DNA of 64,000 nucleotides from an uncultured Massilia sp. (GTDB lineage: Bacteria > Pseudomonadota > Gammaproteobacteria > Burkholderiales > Burkholderiaceae). This document shows, piece after piece, positions 16,342-24,216 of this stretch. Position 1 is the first letter of the stretch. Every line of letters starts with the position of its first letter. Made by a program: the position numbers and the translations under genes. The notes under the pieces are model-generated. The model did not search any database. It was given only the letters and a program-made list of their open reading frames with translations, and was not told the DNA's origin. The stretch covers positions 129,288 through 193,287 of the forward strand of contig CAMLMV010000007.1 in the NCBI GenBank assembly GCA_946481275.1, given 5' to 3'.

Positions 16342-17769
16342 TCAGCCTTGTGTCCAGCCGCCGCCGAGCGCCTTGTACGCCGCCACCGCCGCGCGCGCCG
16401 CGTCCGTCTGCGCCTGTGCGCGCGCATCCGCCGTGCGCAGCAGCGTGTCGTCCGCGCGCAGGACGTCGATCAGGCTGGCGGCGCCACGCCGGTAGGCCGC
16501 GAACGACGCCGCGCGCGAGCGTGTGAGCGCGTCCTCGCCGCGCACGAGGACGGCGGTCTGCTGCGTGCGGTGGGCCAGCGCCGAGAACGCGTTCTCCACA
16601 TCCTCCGTCGCGTGCAGCACGGCGAGGCGGTAGGCGGCAAGCGCTTCCGCCTCGCGGCCTTTGGCCTGCGCGATCTGCGCGTCGATGCGGCCGAAGTCGA
16701 ACAAACGCCAGCGCACGCCGAGCAGGGCCGCGCCCTCGTTGGCGCCACTGCCGAACAAGTGGCCGGCGGACAAGGTCGTCGCGCTGCCGAGGAGGGCGCC
16801 CAGCGACACGTGCGGATAGTATTCCGCCATCGCCGCGCCGATGCGCGCATTGCCCGCGGCCACGCGCCGCTCCGCCGCGATCACGTCGGGCCGGCGCTGC
16901 AGCAGGTCGGCGGGCGTCCCCATCGCGCCGATGGCCGGCACGGCCGGGATGGCGGCCGACGCATTCAGCGCATCGCGGTGCGTGCCGGGCTGGGTGCCCA
17001 GCATGACGTCCAGCGCGTTGGTCGCCGCGTCGAGGGCGGCCTGCAACGCGGGCACGGCGGCTTCGGCCTGCGCCAGCTCGCCTTCCGTCTGGTGCACCTG
17101 GTACTCGGGCGCGACGCCCTTGTCGTGCAGCAGCCTTACCTTGGCGAGCAGGTCGCGGCGCGTGGCGGCCTGCTGCCGGGCGATGCCGAGACGGGCCTGC
17201 AGGCCGCGGATGCCGATGTAGATGTCCGCCGTCTGGGCGGCGACGGCGAGCCGGGCCGCGACGAAGTCCGCCTGCGATGCCTGGTAGTCGGCGTTTGCCG
17301 CTTCGCGGCCGCGGCGCAGGCCGCCGAACACGTCGATCTCCCAGCTGGCCGCGGCGTCCACGTCATAGGCGTTGCCCCAGCGCTCGTAGCCGGGCGTGGC
17401 GCCGACGACCCGGCCCAGCGGCGTCTCCACCGACTGGTACGCACGCGTCGCCGACCCGGTGACGGTGCCGGACGGCAGCAGCGCCGCATCGGCGGCATGC
17501 AGGCCGGCGCGGGCCTGGGCGACCCGCGCCGCCGCCTGGGCGAGGTCGAGGTTGCGCGCCAGCGCCTGCGTGACGTAGCGCGCCAGTTGCGGGTCGCCGA
17601 AGCCGTCCCACCACGCGTCCAGCCCGGTGGCCGGACTCTGGACGGCGGCGGGTTGGCCGAGGTAATGGTCCTGGACCGGCGCGTCCGGACGCCGGTAGTC
17701 GGGGCCGACGGCGCAGCCAGTTGCCGCGACGGCAACGACGGCGGCCGCGAGCAGGCGGATCGTGGTCAT
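16342..17769 (-). CDS. RND efflux outer-membrane lipoprotein (NodT/OprM type)
   Basis: A 475-residue outer-membrane channel. The lipobox VAATGC gives the lipidated Cys19, followed by the family start GPDYRRPDAP. Two tandem outer-membrane-efflux repeats fill the rest, the second near PADLLQRRPDVIAAERRVAAGNARIGAA, a hallmark of the family. Unusually it is not downstream of the pump genes but divergent from tetR. It would still work with the adaptor and permease at 18551-22803, because both promoters carry the same operator dyad (17795-17818, 18487-18510). AAGGA precedes the start. Confidence 0.93.
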   Translation of the reverse strand: MTTIRLLAAAVVAVAATGCAVGPDYRRPDAPVQDHYLGQPAAVQSPATGLDAWWDGFGDPQLARYVTQALARNLDLAQAAARVAQARAGLHAADAALLPSGTVTGSATRAYQSVETPLGRVVGATPGYERWGNAYDVDAAASWEIDVFGGLRRGREAANADYQASQADFVAARLAVAAQTADIYIGIRGLQARLGIARQQAATRRDLLAKVRLLHDKGVAPEYQVHQTEGELAQAEAAVPALQAALDAATNALDVMLGTQPGTHRDALNASAAIPAVPAIGAMGTPADLLQRRPDVIAAERRVAAGNARIGAAMAEYYPHVSLGALLGSATTLSAGHLFGSGANEGAALLGVRWRLFDFGRIDAQIAQAKGREAEALAAYRLAVLHATEDVENAFSALAHRTQQTAVLVRGEDALTRSRAASFAAYRRGAASLIDVLRADDTLLRTADARAQAQTDAARAAVAAYKALGGGWTQG

Positions 17770-17794
17770 GGTCTATCCTTGAAGTTTGTGACTA

Positions 17795-17818
17795 GTGACT
17801 ATAATACTTCTTGGTCAC
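17795..17818. promoter_or_regulatory. TetR operator dyad, site 1
   Basis: GTGACT-N12-GGTCAC, matching the dyad at 18487-18510 in both arms and spacing. It lies between the outer-membrane gene and tetR. A TATAAT sequence (17800-17805) falls inside it, so a bound repressor would block a promoter. TTGACA on the minus strand (17823-17828) could serve the outer-membrane gene. Confidence 0.72.
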
Positions 17819-17857
17819 ACTTTGTCAAACGTTTGTTCGACGCGTTAAGCTATCGCC

Positions 17858-18475
17858 ATGAACACGACTATCACTCCTCCAACCCCGGCCCGGGGACCGC
17901 TCGACCACGACGTGCGCACGCAGATCGTCGACGCCGCGACGGATTACTTCACCCGCTACGGCTATGAAAAGACGACCGTGTCCGACCTGGCCAAGGCGAT
18001 CGGTTTTTCCAAGGCCTATATCTACAAGTTTTTCGATTCGAAGCAGGCGATCGGGGAGGTCATCTGCGCGAACCGCCTCGCCGAGGTGATGCGCGCCGTC
18101 GATGCCGCGGTCGCGGGCGGCACCAGCGCGTCCGACCGGTTCCGCCGCATGTTCCGGGCCTTCATCGACGCGGGCACGGCGCTGTTCTTCGAAGACCGCA
18201 AGCTGTACGACATCGCGGCGACCGCCGCCCGGGACGCGTGGCCATCGGTGCAGGCGTACGAGCGCTACGTCGAGGACCTCATCGCGAAGATCGTGCGCGA
18301 AGGGAGAGAGGCGGGCGAGTTCGAACGCAAGACGCCGCTGGACGAAACGGCGAACGCGATCTGCCTCGTCATGAAACCGTACATCAATCCGCTGCTGCTG
18401 CAGTACAACCTGGAGGGCGCGCAGGACGCGACCCTGCACCTCTCCAGCCTCGTGCTCAGGAGCCTGGCGCCATAA
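17858..18475 (+). CDS. TetR-family regulator of the RND efflux system
   Basis: A 205-residue repressor. The HTH lies at about residues 40-60 (TVSDLAKAIGFSKAYIYKFF), followed by an all-helical ligand-binding domain. It sits between the outer-membrane channel gene and the adaptor/permease genes, and one copy of a GTGACY-N12-GGTCAC dyad lies on each side of it. The simplest reading is that this protein represses both flanking units and itself until a pump substrate binds. No strong Shine-Dalgarno is visible. Confidence 0.92.
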   Translation: MNTTITPPTPARGPLDHDVRTQIVDAATDYFTRYGYEKTTVSDLAKAIGFSKAYIYKFFDSKQAIGEVICANRLAEVMRAVDAAVAGGTSASDRFRRMFRAFIDAGTALFFEDRKLYDIAATAARDAWPSVQAYERYVEDLIAKIVREGREAGEFERKTPLDETANAICLVMKPYINPLLLQYNLEGAQDATLHLSSLVLRSLAP

Positions 18476-18486
18476 AAATCTGTTTT

Positions 18487-18510
18487 GTGACCATTGACTT
18501 ATTTGGTCAC
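18487..18510. promoter_or_regulatory. TetR operator dyad, site 2
   Basis: GTGACC-N12-GGTCAC begins 12 bp after the tetR stop and ends 40 bp before the adaptor start. It shares both arms and the spacer length with site 1 (one arm base differs), though the spacers are otherwise unalike, as expected for conserved repressor contacts. Confidence 0.72.
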
Positions 18511-18550
18511 TGGTAGAAGAATGGGGACTTTCTTACCAAAGGGAGCTCCC

Positions 18551-19720
18551 ATGTCCATTCGCTCACGCAGCGCACACGTCCTGTGCCTGCTGCCGATCGC
18601 CCTGGCGGCGTGCGGCGGCAAGCCCGCCGCCGACGCCCGCACGGCGGCGCCCCTGGTCGAGACCGTTCTCGTCCAGGGTGCACCGGCCGCCGCCCGTTCA
18701 TTCACCGGCGTCGTCGGCGCGCGGGTCCAGAGCGATCTGGGCTTTCGCGTGCCGGGCAAGGTGGTGCAGCGCCTCGTCGACGTCGGCCAGGCCGTCCACC
18801 GGGGCCAGCCCCTGATGCGCATCGATCCCGTCGACCTGGGCCTGCAGGCGCGGGCACAGGCCGAGGCCGTGACGGCCGCCCGCGCCCGCGCGCGCCAGGC
18901 GTCCGACGACGAAGCCCGTTACCGCGACCTCGTGGCGGAGGGCGCCGTGTCGGCCTCCGCATACGAGCAACTGAAGGCCGCCGCCGACTCGGCCAAGGCG
19001 CAGCTGAGCGCGGCCGAGGCGCAGTACGACGTCGCCCGCAACGCGGCCGGCTACGCGGTTCTCGTGGCGGACGCGGACGGCGTCGTCGTCGACACGCTCG
19101 CGGAGCCGGGACAGGTGGTCGGCGCCGGCCAGCCCGTCGTGCGGCTCGCGCATGCGGGGCCGCGCGAGGCGATCGTCCAGTTGCCGGAGACGATGCGGCC
19201 CCGGCTCGGCGCGCAGGCGCAGGCCGTGCTGTATGGCGGGCAGGCCGCCGGCGTCGCCCGGCTGCGGCAGCTCGCGGACGCGGCCGACCGCCTCACGCGC
19301 ACGTACGAGGCGAGATACGTCCTCGACGGACCGCTGGCCGACGCGCCGCTCGGCGCCACCGTCACCCTGCGCCTGGACGGCGACGGCAAGACGGACGCGC
19401 TGAAGGCGGGCGCACGTCAGGCGGGCGCACTGCAGGCGGGCGCGCTGCAGGTCCCGGCCGCGGCGGTCCTCGACGCGGGCAAGGGCAGCGGCGTCTGGAC
19501 CGTGGCGGGCGACCCGGCCAGGGTGACGTGGCGCCGCGTCGACGTGCTCGCGATCGGCGACGACACGGCGCGCGTGACGGGCCAGCTGAAGCCGGGCGAG
19601 CGCGTCGTCGCGCTGGGTGTGCACCTGCTGCATGAAGGCGATGCCGTGCGCGTCGCCCGCGCCCCGCAGCAGGTCGCCGCCGCAGCCGTCCCGCACATCA
19701 CGCCGGGAGCCGCGCGATGA
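18551..19720 (+). CDS. RND efflux periplasmic adaptor (membrane fusion) lipoprotein
   Basis: A 389-residue adaptor. The signal ends in lipobox LAAC. The biotinyl-lipoyl half-motifs (VGARVQSDLGFRVPGKVVQRLVDVGQ... and YAVLVADADGVVVDTLAEPGQVV) flank a helical hairpin (about residues 95-165), then beta-barrel and membrane-proximal domains. It bridges the permease at 19717 and the outer-membrane channel. I chose ATG 18551 because GGGAG lies just upstream and the signal peptide starts there. It overlaps the permease by four bases (ATGA). A 15-bp triplication (19406-19450) inserts an Ala/Gly/Gln repeat. Confidence 0.93.
   Translation: MSIRSRSAHVLCLLPIALAACGGKPAADARTAAPLVETVLVQGAPAAARSFTGVVGARVQSDLGFRVPGKVVQRLVDVGQAVHRGQPLMRIDPVDLGLQARAQAEAVTAARARARQASDDEARYRDLVAEGAVSASAYEQLKAAADSAKAQLSAAEAQYDVARNAAGYAVLVADADGVVVDTLAEPGQVVGAGQPVVRLAHAGPREAIVQLPETMRPRLGAQAQAVLYGGQAAGVARLRQLADAADRLTRTYEARYVLDGPLADAPLGATVTLRLDGDGKTDALKAGARQAGALQAGALQVPAAAVLDAGKGSGVWTVAGDPARVTWRRVDVLAIGDDTARVTGQLKPGERVVALGVHLLHEGDAVRVARAPQQVAAAAVPHITPGAAR
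19406..19450 (+). repeat. Three tandem 15-bp repeats within the adaptor gene
   Basis: Unit GCGGGCGCACTGCAG occurs three times, with one or two differences, adding five residues per copy (AGALQ-like) before the conserved VPAAAVLD segment. The frame is kept. It is likely a slippage product that can vary in copy number. Confidence 0.85.
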
Positions 19721-22700
19721 GCCGCTTCAACCTGTCGGCGCTGGCCGTGCGCGAACGGTCCGTCACGCTGTTCCTCATCCTGCTCGTCTCGCTGGCCGGG
19801 GTGCTGGCCTTCCTGAAGCTCGGCCGTGCGGAAGATCCGCCGTTTACCGTGAAGCAGCTGACGGTGATCACCGCCTGGCCCGGCGCCACCGCCCGCGAGA
19901 TGCAGGACCAGGTGGCGGAACCGCTCGAGAAGCGCATGCAGGAACTACGCTACTACGACCGCGCGGAAACCTACACGCGCCCCGGCCTCGCGTTCACGAC
20001 GGTCACACTGCTGGACAGCACGCCGCCCGCCGACGTGCCGGACCAGTTTTATCAGGCGCGCAAGAAGCTGCAGGACGCGCAGCCGACGTTGCCGGCCGGC
20101 GTCATTGGCCCGATGGTCAACGACGAATTCGCCGACGTCACGTTCGCCCTCTACGCGCTGAAGGCCCGCGGCAAGCCGGCCCGGTTGCTCGTGCGCGATG
20201 CCGAAACGCTGCGCCAGCGCCTGCTGCACGTGGCCGGCGTCAAGAAGGTCAACATCATCGGCGAGCAGGCCGAGCGCATCTTCGTGTCGTTCTCGCACGA
20301 CCGCCTCGCCACGCTGGGCATCGCCCCGCAGGACATCTTCGCCGCGCTGAACGCGCGCAACGTCCTGACGCCGGCCGGGTCGATCGACACGAAGGGCGCG
20401 CAAGTCTTCGTCCGCCTGGACGGCGCCTACGACGAGCTGCAGAAAATCCGCGACACGCCTGTCGTCAGCCAGGGCCGCACCCTGAAACTGTCCGACATCG
20501 CGACGGTCGAACGCGGCTACGAGGACCCGGCCACCTTCCTCATCCGTAACAACGGCGAACCGGCACTGCTGCTGGGCGTCGTGATGCGCGACGGCTGGAA
20601 TGGCCTCGACCTGGGCAAGGCGCTGGATGCCGAGGTCGCGTCCATCAACAAGAACGTCCCGCTGGGCATGAGCCTCGCCAAGGTGACCGACCAGGCCGTG
20701 AACATCAGCGGCGCCGTCGATGAATTCATGGTCAAGTTCTTCGTCGCGCTCCTCGTCGTGATGGTGGTCTGTTTCCTCAGCATGGGCTGGCGCGTGGGAC
20801 TCGTCGTCGCCACGGCCGTGCCGCTGACCCTGGCCGCCGTCTTCGTCGTGATGGCCGCGACGGGCAAGAACTTCGACCGCATCACCCTCGGCTCCCTGAT
20901 CCTCGCGCTCGGCCTGCTCGTTGACGACGCCATCATCGCCATCGAAATGATGGTCGTGAAGATGGAAGAGGGCTACGACCGCGTGCAGGCGTCTGCGTAC
21001 GCGTGGAGCCATACGGCGGCCCCCATGTTGTCCGGCACGTTGATCACGGCCATCGGCTTCATGCCGAATGGCTTCGCGAAATCGACGGCCGGCGAATACA
21101 CGAGCAACATGTTCTGGATCGTGGGCATTGCCCTCGTCACGTCGTGGATCGTCGCCGTCGTGTTCACACCCTACCTGGGCGTCAAACTCCTGCCGGCGAT
21201 TCCAAAGATCGAAGGGGGCCATCACGCCATCTATGACACGCCGAACTACAACCGGTTCCGGCGCCTGCTGGGCACTGTGATCCGGCGCAAATGGCTCGTC
21301 GCGGCGATCGTGATCGGTACCTTCGTCCTGGCCGGCGCCGGCATGGCCGTCGTCAAGAAGCAGTTCTTCCCGACGTCCGACCGCCCGGAGGTGCTGGTCG
21401 AGGTGCAGATGCCTTACGGGACGGCGATCGGGCAGACGTCCGCCGCCGCGGCGAAGGTCGAGGCGTGGCTCGCCAGGCAGAAGGAAGCGCGCACCGTCAC
21501 CGCGTACGTCGGCCAGGGCGCGCCGCGCTTCTACCTGGCGATGGCGCCCGAGCTGCCCGACCCGTCGTTCGCCAAGATCGTGATCCGCACCGACAACGAA
21601 CAGGAACGCGAAGCGCTCAAGCTGCGCCTGCGCGCGGCCATTGCCGATGGCCTGGCGCCGGAAGCCCGGGTGCGCGTCACGCAGCTCGTGTTCGGCCCGT
21701 ACTCGCCGTATCCGGTCGCGTTCCGCCTGTCCGGCCCCGACCCGGACACGCTGCGCGCCAGCGCCGCGAAGGTGGAAGCCATCCTGCGTGCCAGCCCGCA
21801 GATGCGCACCGTGAACACGGACTGGGGCACGCGCGTGCCGGCCCTGCATTTCACGCTGGACCAGGACCGCCTGCAGGCCGTCGGCCTCACGTCGGCCGCG
21901 GTCGCGCAGCAGCTGCAGTTCCTGCTGAGCGGCGTGCCCGTGACGGCGGTGCGCGAGGACATCCGCTCGGTGCAGGTCGTCGCCCGCGCGGCCGGCGACG
22001 TGCGCCTGGATCCGGCGCGGATCAACGCCTTCACGCTCGTCGGCGCGGCCGGGCAACGCATCCCGTTGTCGCAGGTCGGCACGGTCGAGGTCCGGGCGGA
22101 AGAACCGGTGCTGCGCCGGCGCGACCGCATGCCGACCATCACCATCCGCGGCGACATCGCGGAGGGCCTGCAGCCGCCGGACGTGTCGCTGGCCATGCAG
22201 CAGGCGCTGCAACCCGTCGCCGCAACGCTGCCGGCCGGGTACAAGCTGGAGATGGCGGGTTCGATCGAGGAAGCCGGCAAGGCGAATGCCGCGCTGCTGC
22301 CGCTGTTCCCCATCATGCTCGCGTTCACCCTCCTGATCATCGTGTTCCAGGTGCGCTCGATCGCGTCGATGGTGATGGTGTTCCTGACCAGCCCGCTTGG
22401 CCTGATCGGCGTCGTGCCGACATTGCTCCTGTTCCGCCAGCCGTTCGGGATCAATGCGCTCGTGGGCCTGGTCGCGCTGTCCGGCATCCTGATGCGCAAT
22501 ACGCTGATTTTGATCGGGCAGATCGACCACAACCGCAAGGAGGGCCTGGCGCCGTTCGACGCCGTCGTCGAGGCGACCGTGCAGCGGGCGCGGCCCGTCA
22601 TCCTGACGGCGCTGGCGGCGATGCTGGCGTTCATTCCGCTCACGCACTCCGTGTTCTGGGGCACGCTCGCGTACACGCTGATCGGCGGCACGTTCGCGGG

Positions 22701-22803
22701 CACGGTCATGACGCTCGTGTTCCTGCCCGCGATGTACGCGATCTGGTTCCGGATCGCACCGGCGCCCGAACCGGCGCGGGACATGGCCGCGGCACCGGCC
22801 TGA
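19717..22803 (+). CDS. RND multidrug efflux permease (AcrB superfamily)
   Basis: A 1028-residue inner-membrane proton/drug antiporter. The usual layout is present: TM1, a large periplasmic loop, TM2-7, a second loop, TM8-12. TM4 carries the proton-relay aspartate pair in LALGLLVDDAIIAIE, and TM10-11 has GLVALSGILMRNTLILIGQ. Members with this divergent sequence (start FNLSALAVRERSVTLFLI) are hydrophobic/amphiphilic drug or toxin exporters; the substrate cannot be predicted. It overlaps the adaptor by ATGA and is followed by a hairpin at 22817. Confidence 0.95.
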   Translation: MSRFNLSALAVRERSVTLFLILLVSLAGVLAFLKLGRAEDPPFTVKQLTVITAWPGATAREMQDQVAEPLEKRMQELRYYDRAETYTRPGLAFTTVTLLDSTPPADVPDQFYQARKKLQDAQPTLPAGVIGPMVNDEFADVTFALYALKARGKPARLLVRDAETLRQRLLHVAGVKKVNIIGEQAERIFVSFSHDRLATLGIAPQDIFAALNARNVLTPAGSIDTKGAQVFVRLDGAYDELQKIRDTPVVSQGRTLKLSDIATVERGYEDPATFLIRNNGEPALLLGVVMRDGWNGLDLGKALDAEVASINKNVPLGMSLAKVTDQAVNISGAVDEFMVKFFVALLVVMVVCFLSMGWRVGLVVATAVPLTLAAVFVVMAATGKNFDRITLGSLILALGLLVDDAIIAIEMMVVKMEEGYDRVQASAYAWSHTAAPMLSGTLITAIGFMPNGFAKSTAGEYTSNMFWIVGIALVTSWIVAVVFTPYLGVKLLPAIPKIEGGHHAIYDTPNYNRFRRLLGTVIRRKWLVAAIVIGTFVLAGAGMAVVKKQFFPTSDRPEVLVEVQMPYGTAIGQTSAAAAKVEAWLARQKEARTVTAYVGQGAPRFYLAMAPELPDPSFAKIVIRTDNEQEREALKLRLRAAIADGLAPEARVRVTQLVFGPYSPYPVAFRLSGPDPDTLRASAAKVEAILRASPQMRTVNTDWGTRVPALHFTLDQDRLQAVGLTSAAVAQQLQFLLSGVPVTAVREDIRSVQVVARAAGDVRLDPARINAFTLVGAAGQRIPLSQVGTVEVRAEEPVLRRRDRMPTITIRGDIAEGLQPPDVSLAMQQALQPVAATLPAGYKLEMAGSIEEAGKANAALLPLFPIMLAFTLLIIVFQVRSIASMVMVFLTSPLGLIGVVPTLLLFRQPFGINALVGLVALSGILMRNTLILIGQIDHNRKEGLAPFDAVVEATVQRARPVILTALAAMLAFIPLTHSVFWGTLAYTLIGGTFAGTVMTLVFLPAMYAIWFRIAPAPEPARDMAAAPA

Positions 22804-22816
22804 TTCAGCAAGAAAA

Positions 22817-22849
22817 AGCCCGGGCGGGCCTTGCGGCGGCGCCCGGGCT
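22817..22849 (-). terminator. Hairpin with T-run on the minus strand
   Basis: Arms AGCCCGGGC and GCCCGGGCT enclose a 15-nt loop. Read on the minus strand the stem is followed by TTTTTC, a rho-independent signal. It lies 14 bp after the RND permease but points the other way, towards transcripts from aceA. It probably served both converging genes before the tnpB element separated them. Confidence 0.65.
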
Positions 22850-22991
22850 GTTCGCAGCCCGGATCGGGTTGCAACAGTGCGTTCGGAACTTAGCTGGTTT
22901 TCTGCGATCTTATGCGAAACACGTATGTTTGTTCCGTTCAGCACGGCTACCAAAGCTCCCGGTGCCTCGACCAACACCATGTAAGAGCCCA

Positions 22992-24191
22992 ATGTTCGTA
23001 GCGCACCGCATCCGGCTGGACCCGAACAACGTGCAGGCGACCTACCTTGCGCGCGCGGCCGGCACGGCCCGCTTCGCCTATAACTGGGCGCTGAAGGAGT
23101 GGCAGAAACAGTACGAAACCTGCAAGGCCGACCCGACGCTGCCTAAGCCATCCGAAGCGGCCTTGCGGCGCCTTCTCAACAGCATCAAGCGCGAGCAGTT
23201 TCCCTGGATGCTGGAGGTCACCAAGAACGCGCCGCAGATGGCCATCATGCAGCTCGGACGGGCCTTCGAGAACTTCTTCGCCAGGCGCGCCCGTTATCCG
23301 CGATTTCGGAGAAAAGGACAGGACGACCGCTTCACTTTGACCAATGATCAGTTCAGGGTCGAGGGGCGGCGCATCTGCATTCCAAAGCTGGGGTGGGTCC
23401 GTATGCGCGAGACGTTGCGCTTTGCGGGACGTATCGTCTCCGCCACGGTCGCGCGCGTCGCTTACCATTGGTACGCCGGGATTACTGTCGAGATCCCCGA
23501 TCCGCCTGCGCCACCAGCCGAGAACCAAGGCACGGTCGGGGTCGATCTGGGCGTCAAGGCGTTGGCCACCTTGTCGACTGGCGAAACATTCAAAAGTCCG
23601 AAGGCGCTGCGTAACCTGCTTGTCAGATTGCGCAGACTGTCGCGTGGCTTGTCTCGCAAAGTCAAAGGATCGCGCAACCGCGCCAAGGCGAAGCTGAAAC
23701 TGGCGAAGCTGTACGCGCGCATTGCCAACATTCGCCGCGATGGCCTGCATCAGCTAAGCACAAGCATCACGCGCCGTTTTCACACGATCGGTATCGAAGA
23801 CCTCAATATCAAAGGCATGTTGGGCAACCGGCATCTGGCACGGGCCATTGCCGACATGGGTTTCTTCGAGTTGCGCCGCCAGATCGAGTACAAGGCGGTC
23901 TGGCGCGGCGGGCAGGTCGTGCTGGTCGATCGCTGGTTCCCGAGCAGCAAGCTGTGCTCAGGTTGCGGATACCGGTTGGATGAGCTCGGCCTCGATGTGC
24001 GTCACTGGACCTGCCCGGATTGCGGGGCATCCCACGACCGCGACGTGAACGCCGCAACCAATCTAAGAAACATGGCGGTAAGTTCTACCGCATCTGTCTG
24101 TGGAGGGGAAGGCGCTGGCCCTGCGCGCGAGCGCATGGTGAAACCGGCCCCGGTGAAGCAGGAATCCAACGGCAAAGCTAACTATGGTTAG
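22992..24191 (+). CDS. tnpB: TnpB (OrfB) RNA-guided nuclease of the IS200/IS605 group
   Basis: A 399-residue protein of normal TnpB length. It has an N-terminal HTH/OrfB domain, then a split RuvC nuclease with all three acidic residues: Asp185 (GVDLGVKAL), Glu269 (IGIEDLNIKGM) and Asp351 (HDRDVNAATNL). Between the last two lies the zinc ribbon with Cys322, 325, 341 and 344. TnpB proteins cut DNA at sites specified by an RNA transcribed from the element's right end. The catalytic set is complete, so the gene is probably active or recently so. Upstream in-frame extensions run through the RND gene and are rejected. Confidence 0.93.
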   Translation: MFVAHRIRLDPNNVQATYLARAAGTARFAYNWALKEWQKQYETCKADPTLPKPSEAALRRLLNSIKREQFPWMLEVTKNAPQMAIMQLGRAFENFFARRARYPRFRRKGQDDRFTLTNDQFRVEGRRICIPKLGWVRMRETLRFAGRIVSATVARVAYHWYAGITVEIPDPPAPPAENQGTVGVDLGVKALATLSTGETFKSPKALRNLLVRLRRLSRGLSRKVKGSRNRAKAKLKLAKLYARIANIRRDGLHQLSTSITRRFHTIGIEDLNIKGMLGNRHLARAIADMGFFELRRQIEYKAVWRGGQVVLVDRWFPSSKLCSGCGYRLDELGLDVRHWTCPDCGASHDRDVNAATNLRNMAVSSTASVCGGEGAGPARERMVKPAPVKQESNGKANYG

Positions 24192-24197
24192 CTTTGC
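24172..24197. repeat. Right-end hairpin of the tnpB element, overlapping the stop codon
   Basis: GCAAAGCTAAC and GTTAGCTTTGC form a perfect 11-bp stem with loop TATG. The tnpB TAG stop (24189-24191) is inside the right arm. Subterminal hairpins of this size mark IS200/IS605 ends, and the 3' end of tnpB typically encodes the guide-RNA scaffold, so bases just after 24197 would be the guide. Confidence 0.7.
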
Positions 24198-24216
24198 ACA
24201 AGTTTGGAAGAACGGA

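Larger units (their letters stand above)
22850..24216 (+). mobile_element. IS200/IS605-like element with only tnpB; exact ends unresolved
   Basis: A lone tnpB gene sits between the RND operon and aceA, with about 140 bp of non-coding DNA on its left and a perfect hairpin at its right edge (24172-24197). No tnpA is present, so movement would need a transposase in trans. The limits given are outer bounds: left of them is the hairpin at 22817-22849, and right of them is the aceA stop. I saw no unambiguous left-end hairpin. Confidence 0.55.

Noticed and set aside
16342..22803. Considered a heavy-metal CzcCBA system
   Set aside because: The permease is of the drug-type RND form and there are no metal-sensor or His-rich regions.
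21291..24191. Long frame joining RND-antisense-like sequence to TnpB
   Set aside because: The TnpB family begins at ATG 22992; the preceding part is an out-of-frame reading of the RND permease.
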